Counted from the stretch's first letter, positions 50,304 through 60,696 are shown. The stretch is DNA of 64,000 nt from Candidatus Kosakonia sp. 282A-S69 (GCF_029433855.1 NZ_JAROAU010000003.1:2978986-3042985); one strand, 5' to 3'. Numbers and translations are program-made. The notes: generated by a model from the letters alone, not told the origin.

Positions 50304-51353
50304 ATGGCAAGCGGCGCGCTGCCCGATGCTGGGCAGATCCTCAACTCTTTGATCAACAGCATCCTGCTTGTTGATGACGATCTGGCGGTACATTACGCCA
50401 ACCCCGCGGCACAACAGCTGCTGGCGCAAAGCTCGCGCAAACTGTTCGGCACTCCGCTGCCGGAACTGCTGAGCTACTTCTCCCTCAATATTGAGCTGCT
50501 GCGTGAAAGTTTGCATGCAGGCCAGGGCTTTACCGATAACGAAGTGACGCTGGTCATCGACGGGCGCTCGCATATTCTCTCCCTGACAGCACAACGGCTG
50601 CCGGACGGGCTGGTGCTGCTGGAAATGGCGCCGATGGATAACCAGCGGCGTTTAAGCCAGGAGCAATTGCAGCATGCCCAGCAGGTGGCGGCTCGCGATC
50701 TGGTGCGCGGCCTGGCCCATGAGATTAAAAACCCGCTTGGCGGTCTGCGCGGCGCGGCACAGCTATTAAGCAAAGCGCTGCCCGACCCTTCACTGCTGGA
50801 GTACACCAAAGTGATCATTGAGCAGGCCGACCGCCTGCGCAATCTGGTTGATCGCCTGTTAGGCCCGCAGCAACCGGGTATGCACGTCACCGAAAGCATC
50901 CATAAAGTGGCAGAGCGCGTTGTAAATCTGGTGTCGATGGAGCTGCCGGATAACGTCACGTTAATCCGCGATTACGATCCCAGTTTGCCGGAACTGGCGC
51001 ACGATCCTGACCAAATCGAGCAGGTTTTACTGAATATCGTGCGCAATGCGCTTCAGGCACTGGGGCCGGAAGGTGGCGAAATTGTTTTGCGCACCCGCAC
51101 CGCGTTTCAGTTAACGCTGCACGGCGTACGTTATCGCCTGGCAGCAAGAATCGATGTGCAGGATAACGGCCCGGGTATACCGCAGCATCTGCAGGATACG
51201 CTGTTTTACCCGATGGTCAGCGGCCGCGAAGGCGGCACCGGACTTGGCTTATCGATTGCACGCAGCCTGATTGATCAACACTCAGGCAAAATTGAATTTA
51301 CCAGTTGGCCAGGCCATACCGAGTTCTCGGTATTCCTGCCTATTCGGAAGTAG
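50304..51353 (+). CDS. glnL: GlnL (NtrB), nitrogen sensor kinase/phosphatase
   Basis: GlnL phosphorylates and dephosphorylates GlnG under control of the PII protein. It is soluble, 349 residues as in E. coli. A PAS-like domain covers residues 10-120, the phosphoacceptor His139 is in [13 protein letters not shown], and the ATPase motifs [11 protein letters not shown] and GGTGLGLSI follow. The start is just downstream of an NtrC site. It is separated from glnG by eight bases. Confidence 0.97.
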   Translation: MASGALPDAGQILNSLINSILLVDDDLAVHYANPAAQQLLAQSSRKLFGTPLPELLSYFSLNIELLRESLHAGQGFTDNEVTLVIDGRSHILSLTAQRLPDGLVLLEMAPMDNQRRLSQEQLQHAQQVAARDLVRGLAHEIKNPLGGLRGAAQLLSKALPDPSLLEYTKVIIEQADRLRNLVDRLLGPQQPGMHVTESIHKVAERVVNLVSMELPDNVTLIRDYDPSLPELAHDPDQIEQVLLNIVRNALQALGPEGGEIVLRTRTAFQLTLHGVRYRLAARIDVQDNGPGIPQHLQDTLFYPMVSGREGGTGLGLSIARSLIDQHSGKIEFTSWPGHTEFSVFLPIRK

Positions 51354-51361
51354 AGGTGTTT

Positions 51362-52771
51362 ATGCAACGAGGGATAGTCTGGATCGTGGATGACGATAGC
51401 TCCATCCGTTGGGTGCTTGAACGCGCGCTCACCGGGGCAGGCTTGAGTTGTACAACGTTTGAAAGTGCCAATGAAGTGCTTGATGCGCTGACCACCAAAA
51501 CGCCGGATGTTCTGCTTTCGGATATTCGCATGCCCGGTATGGACGGTCTGGCGCTGTTAAAACAGATTAAGCAGCGCCATCCGATGCTCCCGGTCATCAT
51601 TATGACCGCGCACTCCGATCTGGATGCGGCGGTCAGTGCTTATCAGCAGGGGGCCTTCGACTACCTGCCTAAACCGTTCGATATTGATGAAGCGGTGGCG
51701 CTGGTTGAGCGCGCTATCAGTCACTATCAGGAGCAGCAGCAGCCGCGCAATGTGCAGGCCCTCGGCCCGACCACCGATATCATCGGCGAAGCGCCGGCGA
51801 TGCAGGATGTGTTTCGCATTATTGGCCGTCTGTCGCGCTCATCGATTAGCGTATTGATTAACGGCGAGTCCGGCACCGGGAAAGAGCTGGTTGCTCATGC
51901 GCTGCATCGCCACAGCCCGCGCGTTAAAGCGCCGTTTATCGCCCTCAATATGGCGGCGATCCCGAAAGATTTGATCGAATCGGAGCTGTTTGGCCACGAG
52001 AAAGGAGCCTTTACCGGCGCGAATACCATTCGTCAGGGGCGTTTTGAGCAGGCCGATGGCGGCACGCTGTTTTTAGATGAAATTGGCGATATGCCGCTTG
52101 ATGTACAGACGCGTTTGCTGCGCGTGCTAGCCGATGGGCAGTTTTACCGCGTGGGCGGCTATGCGCCGGTGAAAGTCGATGTACGTATTATTGCGGCAAC
52201 GCACCAGAACCTGGAGCTGCGCGTACAGGAGGGAAAATTCAGGGAGGACTTGTTCCACCGTCTGAATGTTATCCGCGTACATCTGCCGCCACTGCGCGAA
52301 CGCCGGGAAGATATTCCGCGTCTGGCGCGCCACTTCTTACAGGACGCTGCCCGTGAACTGGGTGTGGAAGCGAAGCTGCTGCATCCGGAAACTGAAGCGG
52401 CATTGACCCGTCTGGCATGGCCGGGCAACGTGCGCCAGCTGGAGAACACCTGCCGCTGGTTAACGGTGATGGCGGCAGGCCAGGAAGTGCTGATTCAGGA
52501 TCTGCCCAGTGAGCTGTTTGAAGCTACTGTGCCGGAGAGCCCGTCGCAGAGTCTGCCGGACAGCTGGGCGACACTGCTCGCGCAGTGGGCCGATCGCGCG
52601 CTGCGCTCCGGTCATCAAAACCTGCTCTCTGAAGCGCAACCGGAGATGGAGCGCACACTGCTGACTACCGCGCTGCGCCACACTCAGGGGCATAAACAGG
52701 AAGCGGCACGCCTGCTCGGCTGGGGGCGCAATACCCTGACGCGTAAGTTAAAAGAGCTGGGCATGGAGTGA
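51362..52771 (+). CDS. glnG: GlnG (NtrC), nitrogen response regulator
   Basis: GlnG is the enhancer-binding activator of sigma-54 promoters. The 469-residue protein has a receiver domain with Asp54 in LLSDIRMPG, an AAA+ domain with Walker A GESGTGKE near residue 168, the sigma-54 contact loop GAFTGA near 215, and a C-terminal FIS-type helix-turn-helix ([22 protein letters not shown], quoted in part). I chose ATG 51362 ([12 protein letters not shown]). The longer frame to 51305 overlaps glnL. Confidence 0.97.
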   Translation: MQRGIVWIVDDDSSIRWVLERALTGAGLSCTTFESANEVLDALTTKTPDVLLSDIRMPGMDGLALLKQIKQRHPMLPVIIMTAHSDLDAAVSAYQQGAFDYLPKPFDIDEAVALVERAISHYQEQQQPRNVQALGPTTDIIGEAPAMQDVFRIIGRLSRSSISVLINGESGTGKELVAHALHRHSPRVKAPFIALNMAAIPKDLIESELFGHEKGAFTGANTIRQGRFEQADGGTLFLDEIGDMPLDVQTRLLRVLADGQFYRVGGYAPVKVDVRIIAATHQNLELRVQEGKFREDLFHRLNVIRVHLPPLRERREDIPRLARHFLQDAARELGVEAKLLHPETEAALTRLAWPGNVRQLENTCRWLTVMAAGQEVLIQDLPSELFEATVPESPSQSLPDSWATLLAQWADRALRSGHQNLLSEAQPEMERTLLTTALRHTQGHKQEAARLLGWGRNTLTRKLKELGME

Positions 52772-52867
52772 GCGTAAAGCGCGAACCGCTGGCGAAAAGT
52801 GCTGCTATTTTGTGCTTTACTGTTAGCCGCAGTGCAGTATGATCTTGCGCGTTCAGGGGGGGTTATC

Positions 52868-52978
52868 ATGCTGGAATCGTTCATTCATCTGGTTACGGCT
52901 GGCGCCTCTGCCAGCCATACGCCGCAAACGGCCGTCGCAGCGCTGCTTTGTGCAACGCTGGTCGGGCTGTTTAGCTAG
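52868..52978 (+). CDS. yshB: YshB, 36-residue small membrane protein
   Basis: ATG 52868 to TAG 52978 encodes MLESFIHLVTAGASAS followed by a hydrophobic C-terminal half ending ATLVGLFS. It matches E. coli YshB in length, start MLES and end GLFS. A G-rich ribosome site (AGGGGGGG) lies seven bases upstream. The C-terminal half could span the membrane once. YshB has been linked to intracellular growth of Salmonella. It lies between glnG and hemN, as in E. coli, too short for ordinary ORF cut-offs. Confidence 0.88.
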   Translation: MLESFIHLVTAGASASHTPQTAVAALLCATLVGLFS

Positions 52979-52981
52979 CGG

Positions 52982-53016
52982 TTTAACAGGCCTGGTGCTT
53001 TTGCAGGCCTGTTAAA
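52982..53016. terminator. Perfect 13-bp hairpin between yshB and hemN
   Basis: TTTAACAGGCCTG (52982-52994) is the exact complement of CAGGCCTGTTAAA (53004-53016) around a nine-base loop. The right arm covers the hemN stop codon (53012-53014). It probably terminates yshB/glnG and hemN transcription from both sides. Confidence 0.7.
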
Positions 53017-54385
53017 TCACCCGCGAGAACTGCTGCAGCCGCGCTTTCTGGCGCAGATAGACATCGAAGCACATGCAGATGTTGCGAATCAACAGACGCC
53101 CTTTCGCCGTCACCTGTAGCCCCTGCTCATCCCTCTCCACCAGCCCATCTTTAATCAATGGCGCTAACAGCTGCAGATCTTCCGCAAAGTAGTCGCGGAA
53201 ATCGAGATCCCACGCGCGCTCAATATCGCTGAATGCCAGGCGGAAATTACAAATGAGCCCCTTGATCACATCCCGGCGAATGCAGTCATCGCGGGACAGC
53301 GCAATGCCGCGCCACAGCGCATTTCCCTGCTCATCAACCTGCTGATAGTAGTGTTTGAGCTCTTTCTGGTTTTGCGCGTAGCTGTCGCCAATCATGCTGA
53401 TGGCCGAGACGCCAAGCCCCAGCAGATCGCTGTCGCCCTGGGTGGTGTAACCCTGGAAGTTGCGGTGCAGCACGCCGTTGCGCTGGGCAATCGCCAGTTC
53501 GTCATCCGGACGGGCGAAGTGATCCATGCCGATAAATTGATACCCGGATGCGGTCAGGGAGGAGATAGTCTGCTGCAGAATATCGAGCTTCTGCTGCGCC
53601 GAAGGCAGATCCGCGTCTTTAATTTTGCGCTGAGCGGCAAAGAGCGTCGGCAGATGCGCATAGTTAAAGACACTTAAGCGGTCCGGGCTTAGCTCAGCGA
53701 CACGTTGCAGCGTGTAGGCGAAACTCTCCGGCGTCTGTTTGGGCAGGCCGTAAATCAGGTCGATATTGGTCGACGTAAAGCCGATGTCGCGCGCGTGGTT
53801 AAGCAGAGCGAAGATAAACGTTTCGTCCTGTTCGCGGTTAACCAGCCGCTGTACCTCTTTATTAAAATCCTGCACGCCCATGCTGAGGCGGTTAAATCCT
53901 TCCCCGCGTAGATGGTCAAGCACTTCCAGTTCAATTTCGCGCGGATCGACTTCAATGGAGATCTCCGCATCGGCATCAAAGGCGAAGTTACCGCGCAACA
54001 GCGCCATCAGACGGCTGATCTGTGCTTTGTTGAGATAGGTTGGCGTACCGCCGCCCCAGTGCAGTTGGCTGACGTGACGGCCTTTAAACAGCGGCGCGCG
54101 GTGGAGAATCTCCTGCTCCAGAGCATCAAGGTATTGATCGGCCTTATGCTGCTGACGGGTGACGATTTTATTGCAGCCGCAGAAATAGCAGAGCTTGTGG
54201 CAAAACGGGATATGAACGTAGAGCGAAAGGGGACGTTCAGGGTAACGCGCTACGGCGCGGTGAAAATCCGCTTCGCCGAAGTCGTCAGAAAACTCAAGTG
54301 CAGTGGGATAGGACGTATAACGCGGCCCGGAATAGTTATATTTCTGGATCAGGGCCAGATCCCAGTCGATGACATGCTCAGACAT
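53012..54385 (-). CDS. hemN: HemN, oxygen-independent coproporphyrinogen III dehydrogenase
   Basis: HemN is a radical-SAM enzyme that converts coproporphyrinogen III to protoporphyrinogen IX without oxygen, for heme synthesis in anaerobic cells. The 457-residue protein has the cluster motif FCHKLCYFCGC with Cys62, Cys66, Cys69 and Cys71. GGGTPTYL (SAM-binding) lies near residue 112. Its ribosome site AAGGAG lies inside the last codons of the small ORF upstream, three bases before the ATG. Length equals that of E. coli. Confidence 0.97.
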   Translation of the reverse strand: MSEHVIDWDLALIQKYNYSGPRYTSYPTALEFSDDFGEADFHRAVARYPERPLSLYVHIPFCHKLCYFCGCNKIVTRQQHKADQYLDALEQEILHRAPLFKGRHVSQLHWGGGTPTYLNKAQISRLMALLRGNFAFDADAEISIEVDPREIELEVLDHLRGEGFNRLSMGVQDFNKEVQRLVNREQDETFIFALLNHARDIGFTSTNIDLIYGLPKQTPESFAYTLQRVAELSPDRLSVFNYAHLPTLFAAQRKIKDADLPSAQQKLDILQQTISSLTASGYQFIGMDHFARPDDELAIAQRNGVLHRNFQGYTTQGDSDLLGLGVSAISMIGDSYAQNQKELKHYYQQVDEQGNALWRGIALSRDDCIRRDVIKGLICNFRLAFSDIERAWDLDFRDYFAEDLQLLAPLIKDGLVERDEQGLQVTAKGRLLIRNICMCFDVYLRQKARLQQFSRVI

Positions 54386-54388
54386 TCC

Positions 54389-54562
54389 TTACTCCTTCCG
54401 ATGACGCCGCTGGCGATACCGGCGGCCTGGCCTGACCCCGTTTCGGGTTATCAGCCGGTTGCGCAGCCACTGTTTGCGCCGCGACAACCGCTGTAGTTTA
54501 ACGAATAACCACACCAGATAACATATAACCGGAAGGGTTATAAGCAGGACGGGAAGCCCCAT
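54389..54562 (-). CDS. Unrecognised 57-residue small membrane ORF between yihI and hemN
   Basis: ATG 54562 to TAA 54389 encodes 57 residues. Residues 2-21 (MGLPVLLITLPVICYLVW and on) are a hydrophobic segment. The remaining 36 residues are very basic, ending RRYRQRRHRKE, so a single membrane span with a cytoplasmic Arg-rich tail is likely. It starts nine bases after the yihI stop and ends three bases before hemN, and its last codons carry the hemN ribosome site. It has no good ribosome site of its own, so coupling to yihI is possible. I do not recognise it. One possibility is a short relative of DUF2489 proteins that sit beside hemN in other gamma-proteobacteria. Confidence 0.55.
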   Translation of the reverse strand: MGLPVLLITLPVICYLVWLFVKLQRLSRRKQWLRNRLITRNGVRPGRRYRQRRHRKE

Positions 54563-54571
54563 AAGAAAGGA

Positions 54572-55078
54572 TTAGTTGCCGCCCTTGAGCAGACGCATCA
54601 TATCTTCCTTACGCTCCTCCTCCTCTTCTTCTTCGTCATCATCGTAGGAGAGGCCAAGCTTCTGCATCAGCTCATCAATGCGATCCAGTTTGGCATCAAC
54701 CCATTTCTGCTCGTCGGCGCTCAGGGTTTCACCCTCTTCAAGACGTTCAAGTAGCGCATCCAGGCGCTCATCCGTTTCCAGCATCTCTAATTCAGCCTGC
54801 GGTGAAAGCATAGGTTTCTCACTCTTCGGTTTGTGCTGCTTAGTGACTGGCGTGTCGGTAACACCCAGCGGAATCGGTTTTTTACTGCCAATACGCGGAT
54901 CTTTCTGCGCTTTGCCCTTGCCGGAGCCAGACGCGTTATCGCCACCGTTTGCGCGGCTGCCTGAAGCGTTGCCGCGATGCCGTTTCTCACGCTTACGTTC
55001 GCGGCCTTCCTGGTTCAACTCTTCACGGGTTTTACGGCGCACTTTGCCGCGCGGTTGGGTAGACGGTTTTTTCATCAT
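54572..55078 (-). CDS. yihI: YihI, GTPase-activating protein for Der
   Basis: YihI stimulates the GTPase Der and so modulates 50S ribosome assembly. The 168-residue protein has a basic, disordered N-terminal half ([19 protein letters not shown]) and an acidic C-terminal half with a [10 protein letters not shown] run near residue 150. Two adjacent Met codons (55078 and 55075) are possible starts. The gene lies downstream of csrC and upstream of the small ORF and hemN on the same strand. Confidence 0.92.
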   Translation of the reverse strand: MMKKPSTQPRGKVRRKTREELNQEGRERKREKRHRGNASGSRANGGDNASGSGKGKAQKDPRIGSKKPIPLGVTDTPVTKQHKPKSEKPMLSPQAELEMLETDERLDALLERLEEGETLSADEQKWVDAKLDRIDELMQKLGLSYDDDEEEEEEERKEDMMRLLKGGN

Positions 55079-55139
55079 AGGGGTCTTAGGTGGTTTTTCA
55101 TCAGTATAGAATTGCGGCGGAATCTAGCAGAAAGCAAGC

Positions 55140-55374
55140 AAAGAAAAAAGGCGGCAGTGTAAACTGTCGCCTTTTTCTTGACCCTGACCCTTAAAGGGCT
55201 TTACGTTCCCTGTTTGCTATCAACCTGCCCTGTTTTTCCATTAGCATCAACACTCCGTGTCGCGATCCCTCTCCTTGTGAACGTCTCCTGACGTGTTCCT
55301 CTGGTCTTCGCCTCCTGGCGCTCCCGACCCCTCGATCCGTGAGTTATCCTTTCCTGTAAAGCGTCCTGCTACAG
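55140..55374 (-). ncRNA. csrC: CsrC, regulatory RNA that sequesters CsrA
   Basis: On the minus strand this region has about a dozen GGA motifs, for example GGAGCGCCAGGAGGCGAAGA, in which two GGA lie on hairpin loops. It ends in GGCGACAG-TTTACA-CTGCCGCC plus a T-rich tail. The position between engB and yihI, the orientation and the 3' end match E. coli csrC. CsrC traps several CsrA dimers and so relieves CsrA control of carbon storage. The 5' end at about 55374 is estimated by comparison with E. coli. The AT-rich stretch at 55425-55500 is probably its upstream control region. Confidence 0.85.
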
Positions 55375-55607
55375 GTCGTTACTTTACCCGTCTCAGAGAA
55401 AGAGACAAGCAGGTAAAACCCGTGAAATGATAATTTAAGAGAATTCCATAAAAATAAGTTATTGATTAAATTAATTTTAGCTAATTTTTAACCTGCAACT
55501 ACTCTGAAAATTCGCAACCTATAACGGGCTGATCTCCTACAAAACTCATAGCAATCGCGCACAAAGCGGAATGATGCGAGAAAAACAGCCTTTTACGTGG
55601 GTTCAGG

Positions 55608-55613
55608 TATAAT
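55608..55613 (+). promoter_or_regulatory. -10 box of the engB promoter
   Basis: A consensus TATAAT lies 38 bases before the engB start. No good -35 hexamer stands out at 16-18 bases upstream. Confidence 0.5.
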
Positions 55614-55645
55614 CCCCGCATGCTTTAACGATGGAGACGACCATT

Positions 55646-56275
55646 TTGACTAACCTGAATTACCAACAGACGCACTTTGTCACCAGTGCGCCTGATATTC
55701 GCCACTTACCCGCCGATACCGGCATCGAAGTGGCATTCGCTGGCCGCTCCAACGCCGGAAAATCGAGCGCTCTCAATACGCTAACCAATCAAAAGAGCCT
55801 GGCGCGTACCTCTAAAACGCCTGGCCGTACGCAGTTAATCAACCTGTTCGAAGTCGTAGAGGGCAAACGCCTTGTCGATCTGCCTGGCTACGGTTATGCC
55901 GAAGTGCCGGAAGAGATGAAAATCAAATGGCAGCGCGCGCTGGGTGAATATCTGGAGAAGCGTCAGTGCCTGAAAGGGTTGGTAGTGCTGATGGATATCC
56001 GCCACCCGTTAAAAGATCTCGATCAGCAGATGATTCACTGGGCAGTGGCAAGCGAGATCCCGGTGCTGGTACTGCTGACCAAAGCGGACAAGCTCGCCAG
56101 CGGCGCGCGTAAAGCGCAGATTACGATGGTGCGGGAAGCGGCGATCGCCTTTAATGGCGATGTGCAGGTTGAAGCGTTTTCATCATTGAAAAAACAGGGC
56201 GTGGACAAACTGCGCGAGAAGCTGGATAGCTGGTTCTCATCCCTTCCGCCAGCAGCAGAAGACGCAGGCGAATAA
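55646..56275 (+). CDS. engB: EngB (YihA/YsxC), ribosome-biogenesis GTPase
   Basis: EngB is an essential GTPase for 50S subunit assembly. From TTG 55646 the protein has 209 residues, with P loop GRSNAGKS at 33-40, G3 DLPGYG at 78-83 and G4 TKADK near 145. I chose TTG because GGAG lies nine bases upstream and the N-terminus ([10 protein letters not shown]) matches E. coli. ATG 55631 would add five residues but has no ribosome site. It is divergent from csrC and converges on Spot 42. Confidence 0.92.
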   Translation: MTNLNYQQTHFVTSAPDIRHLPADTGIEVAFAGRSNAGKSSALNTLTNQKSLARTSKTPGRTQLINLFEVVEGKRLVDLPGYGYAEVPEEMKIKWQRALGEYLEKRQCLKGLVVLMDIRHPLKDLDQQMIHWAVASEIPVLVLLTKADKLASGARKAQITMVREAAIAFNGDVQVEAFSSLKKQGVDKLREKLDSWFSSLPPAAEDAGE

Positions 56276-56323
56276 CCCCTTCTTGCGCGGCGTCCGCTGC
56301 GCTTTATTGCTTTATTTTGCACA

Positions 56324-56432
56324 ATAAAAAACGCCCCAGTCATTACTGACTGGGGCGGCTAAATATTCAGCCAAATCCGATTACGTGAAGTAAAAGGTCT
56401 GAAAGATAGAACATCTTACCTCTGTACCCTAC
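56324..56432 (-). ncRNA. spf: Spot 42 small RNA
   Basis: The minus strand reads GTAGGGTACAGAGGTAAGAT from 56432 and ends in a strong hairpin GCCCCAGTCA/TGACTGGGGC plus TTTTTTATT, in all 109 nt. It is nearly identical to E. coli Spot 42. Spot 42 is an Hfq-dependent sRNA repressed by CRP-cAMP that lowers expression of galK and many secondary carbon genes. The terminator hairpin also faces convergent engB. Confidence 0.95.
56367..56414 (-). CDS. spfP: SpfP, 15-residue protein encoded inside Spot 42
   Basis: Within Spot 42, ATG 56414 to TGA 56367 encodes MFYLSDLLLHVIGFG. GAGG lies six bases upstream. A 15-residue product of the same frame, SpfP, has been reported from enteric Spot 42 as a dual-function RNA. 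Here the frame, start, stop and ribosome site are all intact. Confidence 0.7.
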   Translation of the reverse strand: MFYLSDLLLHVIGFG

Positions 56433-56578
56433 GCGAATAACTCTACTCCCTTTTTGGATCTGGACAAAGTACTTTTTGTAATTTCTTTTCAATTTTTACA
56501 TACGGAATTCTAATGATTGTCACAAAAACGCCGGGTTATGTTGCTTAGTTACAGAAAAGTCCCTTTCCTGCCGCAGGC

Positions 56579-59365
56579 TTAGTGCGCTTGATCCCAGTTT
56601 GGTCCGCTTCCCACTTCCACCAGCAGCGGCACATCGAGTTGAGTACTGCTCTCCATCAGTTCGTGGATCTTCTTCGTTACCGCCTCGATATCCTCTTTGT
56701 GCACCTCGAACACCAGTTCATCGTGTACCTGCATGATCATCCGCACGCGCGGCTTCTCTTGCTGTAACCACGCATCAACGGCGATCATCGCGCGTTTGAT
56801 GATATCTGCCGCTGTACCCTGCATCGGAGCGTTGATCGCCGCGCGCTCAGCGCCCGCACGGCGGGCAGCGTTGCTGGATTTGATGTCCGGCAGATAGAGA
56901 CGGCGGCCATCAAGCGTTTCAACATAACCGCTCTCTTTCGCCTGCGCGCGGGTGCGCTCCATATATTCCAGCACGCCAGGATAGCGCTCGAAGTAGAGAT
57001 CCATATACTTCTGCGACTCTTTGCGCGGAATATTGAGCTGGCGCGACAAGCCAAAGGCGCTCATCCCGTAGATCAGACCGAAGTTGATCGCTTTCGCGCT
57101 GCGGCGCTGCTCATTGCTTACGCTCTCCAGCGGCAAACCAAAGACCTCTGCCGCCGTTGCGCGGTGAATATCCTGACCTTCAGCAAACGCTTTCAGCAGG
57201 CCCTTATCCCGCGAGAGGTGCGCCATGATGCGCAGCTCGATTTGCGAGTAGTCCGCAGAGACGATGACGTAATCCTTCGGCGCGATAAAGGCCTGACGAA
57301 TACGACGTCCCTCTTCATTACGCACAGGAATGTTTTGCAGGTTAGGATCGGTAGAAGATAAGCGCCCGGTCGCGGTCACCGCCTGGTGGTAAGAGGTGTG
57401 CACCCGCCCGGTTTTCGGGTTGATCATCAGCGGCAGCTTATCGGTGTAGGTCGATTTAAGCTTCGCTAACCCGCGATATTGCAGGATCACCTTCGGCAGC
57501 GGGTAATCGAGCGCCAGCTCCTCCAGCACCTCTTCTGAGGTCGACGGCGCGCCGCCCGGCGTTTTCTTCAGCGGCTTAATGCCCTGCTTTTCAAACAGAA
57601 TGGTTTGCAGCTGCTTGGTCGACGAGAGGTTGAATGCTTCGCCCGCGATCTCATGCGCTTTTTGCTCCAGCTCTGCCAGGCGCAGGGTCAGCTCCTCAGA
57701 GTGCTTGTGCAGCACCGCCGGATCGATATTGACGCCGTTGCGTTCGATACGGGAAATGACCGGCACCAGCGGCATTTCAATATTCTGGAAGACATTCAGC
57801 GGGCCGGCGTGCTGTTGCAGCTCCGGCCACATCGCCAGGTGGAGTTGCAGCGTGACATCGGCATCTTCCGCCGCGTAATGTCCGGCTTCTTCCAGCGCAA
57901 TCTGGTTAAAAGTCAGCTGGTTTTTACCTTTCCCGGCGATCTCTTCGAAGGTCACGGTTTTGTGCTTCAGCCAGCGCTGAGAGAGGCTGTCCATGTCGTG
58001 GCGACCCACAACGCTGTTCAGCACGTAGGACTCAAGCATAGTGTCAAAGGCGATGCCGCGCAGTTCGATGCCGTAGTTTTCCAGCACGCCGCGATCGTAT
58101 TTCAGGTTCTGGCCGACTTTGAGAAGCTTTTCATCTTCCAGCAGCGGTTTCAGCAGTTCCAGCGCGCGGTCGCGCGGGATTTGATCCGGCGCATCAAGGT
58201 AGTCATGGGCAACGGGCACATAGGCTGCCACGCCCGGCTCGATAGCAAAGGAGATGCCGACGAGATTAGCGCTGATGTTATCCAGGCTGTCCGTTTCCGT
58301 ATCAAAGGCAAACAGCGCCGCGCTTCTCAGTTTGCCGATCCAGCTCTGCAACGTCTCTTCATCAAGAATAGTGACGTAACTTTCTGCCGAGAGCGTGGCC
58401 GTTGGGATATCAGGCTCCGCTTCCACCACGATGGTTTCCTGCGGCTTCGCGGCTGGCTTGCTTCCTCTGGCCTGCAGCCATTTCCCGGCTTCGACATCCG
58501 CCGTCCAGCGCTTAAATTCGTAACGCTTAAAGAGCTCCACAAGCTCCTCGATGGCTGGCTGCTGAACTTCAAGCTGTTCGCTTGTCAGCTCCAGCGGAAC
58601 ATCGGTTTTGATGGTCGCCAGCTGGTAGGAGAGGTAAGCAACCTCTTTATTCTGCTCCAGTTTCGCCGCCATGGTTTTCGCACCACGGAAGCTCAATTCG
58701 GCAATCTTCTCTGGCGCGGCATAGAGCGAGTCCAGACCCCCCAGCCCTTGTAACAGGGCCTGCGCGGTTTTTTCGCCCACGCCAGGCACGCCCGGGATGT
58801 TATCGGAGGAGTCGCCCATCAGCGCGAGGAAGTCGATAATCAGCTCTGGCGGCACGCCATATTTGGTGACGACCTCTTCCGGCCCCAGAATGGTGTTGGA
58901 CATAGTGTTGATCAGCGTGACATTCGGCGTTACAAGCTGCGCCATATCTTTGTCGCCGGTACTGATCAGCACCGGACGCCCTTTTTTGTCTGCTTCACAT
59001 GCCAGCGTGCCGATCACGTCATCCGCTTCAACGCCCGATACCGCCAGCAGCGGCAGCCCCATCGCTTTCACCATTGCATGCAGCGGCTCAATCTGCGCGC
59101 GCAGATCGTCCGGCATCGGCGGTCGGTGGGATTTGTAATGTTCGAACAACTCATCACGGAACGTCTTACCCTTCGCATCAAACACCACTGCGACATGCGT
59201 CGGCTGATACTGCAGCAACAGGCTGCGCAGCATATTCAATACGCCGTACATTGCGCCGGTGGGTTCCCCAACGCTGTTGGTCAGAGGTGGAAACGCATGA
59301 TACGCGCGATAAAGGTAAGAGGAGCCGTCAACAAGAATGAGTGGGTTTTCGGGGATCTGAACCAT
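56579..59365 (-). CDS. polA: PolA, DNA polymerase I
   Basis: PolA removes RNA primers and fills gaps in replication and repair. The 928-residue protein has an N-terminal 5'-3' nuclease (residues 1 to about 320, with [14 protein letters not shown]), a proofreading 3'-5' exonuclease with intact [10 protein letters not shown] near residue 353, and a polymerase domain with [28 protein letters not shown] and the motif [11 protein letters not shown] chose ATG 59365 ([14 protein letters not shown]). The frame extends to 59407. DnaA-type boxes lie upstream. Confidence 0.98.
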   Translation of the reverse strand: MVQIPENPLILVDGSSYLYRAYHAFPPLTNSVGEPTGAMYGVLNMLRSLLLQYQPTHVAVVFDAKGKTFRDELFEHYKSHRPPMPDDLRAQIEPLHAMVKAMGLPLLAVSGVEADDVIGTLACEADKKGRPVLISTGDKDMAQLVTPNVTLINTMSNTILGPEEVVTKYGVPPELIIDFLALMGDSSDNIPGVPGVGEKTAQALLQGLGGLDSLYAAPEKIAELSFRGAKTMAAKLEQNKEVAYLSYQLATIKTDVPLELTSEQLEVQQPAIEELVELFKRYEFKRWTADVEAGKWLQARGSKPAAKPQETIVVEAEPDIPTATLSAESYVTILDEETLQSWIGKLRSAALFAFDTETDSLDNISANLVGISFAIEPGVAAYVPVAHDYLDAPDQIPRDRALELLKPLLEDEKLLKVGQNLKYDRGVLENYGIELRGIAFDTMLESYVLNSVVGRHDMDSLSQRWLKHKTVTFEEIAGKGKNQLTFNQIALEEAGHYAAEDADVTLQLHLAMWPELQQHAGPLNVFQNIEMPLVPVISRIERNGVNIDPAVLHKHSEELTLRLAELEQKAHEIAGEAFNLSSTKQLQTILFEKQGIKPLKKTPGGAPSTSEEVLEELALDYPLPKVILQYRGLAKLKSTYTDKLPLMINPKTGRVHTSYHQAVTATGRLSSTDPNLQNIPVRNEEGRRIRQAFIAPKDYVIVSADYSQIELRIMAHLSRDKGLLKAFAEGQDIHRATAAEVFGLPLESVSNEQRRSAKAINFGLIYGMSAFGLSRQLNIPRKESQKYMDLYFERYPGVLEYMERTRAQAKESGYVETLDGRRLYLPDIKSSNAARRAGAERAAINAPMQGTAADIIKRAMIAVDAWLQQEKPRVRMIMQVHDELVFEVHKEDIEAVTKKIHELMESSTQLDVPLLVEVGSGPNWDQAH

Positions 59366-59488
59366 GATATCCATGCCTGTTTTTAAATTTACGCTAAAGG
59401 ATGCCACAGACAGGATGAAAACATGAGTTTTTCCCGGTAAATGGCGGAAAAGATTTCGCGATCGTCGGGATCCCTCGCAGAAACATCC

Positions 59489-59497
59489 TGTGGATAA
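59489..59497 (-). promoter_or_regulatory. DnaA box upstream of polA
   Basis: TGTGGATAA on the plus strand is the exact reverse complement of the consensus DnaA box TTATCCACA. It lies 124 bases upstream of polA. A second near-match TGTGGATAG lies at 59631-59639. The rest of the 422-base gap between polA and yihG is AT-rich and contains no gene I can support. Confidence 0.6.
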
Positions 59498-59787
59498 GTT
59501 TGTGCACAGTTTTTAATTGGCTGGATTTTTGTGCCTTTATGTAGATCGCAGGAATATACAAAACCATTAAAAACAAAAAGTTAAATAGATGAAAAGGATC
59601 GCTATTGCTTTTTGGTGATAATCTGCTCTTTGTGGATAGAAGAAAAAAGGGGTTGCTTTCTTCTTTACTAATCATCAAAAGCGCTGAAAAAGGTTTCCCC
59701 GTTGCCGCTCTCGGTTTTCTGTTAAAATCGGCGTTTTGCATACCTTTTAGCGAGCATCTTGCTGCTAACTTTTTGAAATAGTTCATC

Positions 59788-60696
59788 ATGTCGAGACTAC
59801 ACGCGGTTATAACGCTCTTTTTTAGCGTTCTGTTAACCATACTGCTTACTATTGTCTGCTCTGTGCCGATTATTATCGCTGGCCTGTTAAAACTACTTAT
59901 TCCGATCCCGCGTTTTTGGCGGGCGATCTCTGCATTCTGCAATATGATGATGGCTTGCTGGTGTGAGGGGCTCTACTGGCTGCTGCGTCTTAATCCCCGG
60001 CTGGAATGGGATATTCAGGGGCTGGAGGGGCTGAATAAGAGAAACTGGTATCTCCTTATTTGTAATCATCACAGCTGGGCAGATATCGTGGTGCTGTGCG
60101 TGCTGTTCCGCAAACAGATCCCGATGAACAAATACTTCCTGAAACAGCAACTCGCGTGGGTGCCTTTTATCGGCCTGGCGTGCTGGGCGCTGGATATGCC
60201 TTTCATGCGCCGCTACTCAAGAGGTTATCTCCTGCGGCACCCCGAAAGACGGGGTAAAGATGTTGAAACAACTCGCCGTTCATGTGAGAGGTTTCGCCTG
60301 CAACCGACGACGATGGTGAATTTTGTGGAAGGATCGCGTTTTACGGAAGAGAAACGGCGTCAGACACGCTCTTCGTTTAAGCATCTCCTGCCGCCAAAAG
60401 CGGCGGGTATAGCGATGGCGTTAAATGTTTTGGGTAAACAGTTCGATAAGTTACTGGATGTGACGCTCTGCTACCCGGAAAACGATCGCACGCCCTTTTT
60501 CGACATGCTCAGCGGTAAATTGACCCGTATCGTGGTGCGTGTTGATTTGCTGGCGGTTCATGAGGGGTTGCACGGCGATTATATTAACGACAAGAATTTT
60601 AAGCGTAGCTTTCAGCAGTGGCTGAATGGGTTATGGCTCGCTAAAGATGAACGTATAGATGCCATCAAAGCCTCATGTAAAAACGCCGGTCAATGA
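59788..60696 (+). CDS. yihG: YihG, inner-membrane 1-acylglycerol-3-phosphate acyltransferase family
   Basis: YihG is a PlsC-family acyltransferase acting on lysophosphatidate, and in E. coli is a minor enzyme affecting acyl composition. The 302-residue protein has N-terminal hydrophobic segments (residues 8-40), the catalytic HX4D motif NHHSWADIV near residue 91 and the substrate motif [10 protein letters not shown] near residue 174. It is divergent from polA. Its stop codon lies within the terminator hairpin of convergent dsbA. E. coli has yihF between yihG and dsbA; it is absent here. Confidence 0.92.
   Translation: MSRLHAVITLFFSVLLTILLTIVCSVPIIIAGLLKLLIPIPRFWRAISAFCNMMMACWCEGLYWLLRLNPRLEWDIQGLEGLNKRNWYLLICNHHSWADIVVLCVLFRKQIPMNKYFLKQQLAWVPFIGLACWALDMPFMRRYSRGYLLRHPERRGKDVETTRRSCERFRLQPTTMVNFVEGSRFTEEKRRQTRSSFKHLLPPKAAGIAMALNVLGKQFDKLLDVTLCYPENDRTPFFDMLSGKLTRIVVRVDLLAVHEGLHGDYINDKNFKRSFQQWLNGLWLAKDERIDAIKASCKNAGQ

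Noticed and set aside
57605-58753. A 382-codon open frame opposite polA
   Set aside because: It lies entirely antisense to conserved polymerase coding sequence and shows no family features.
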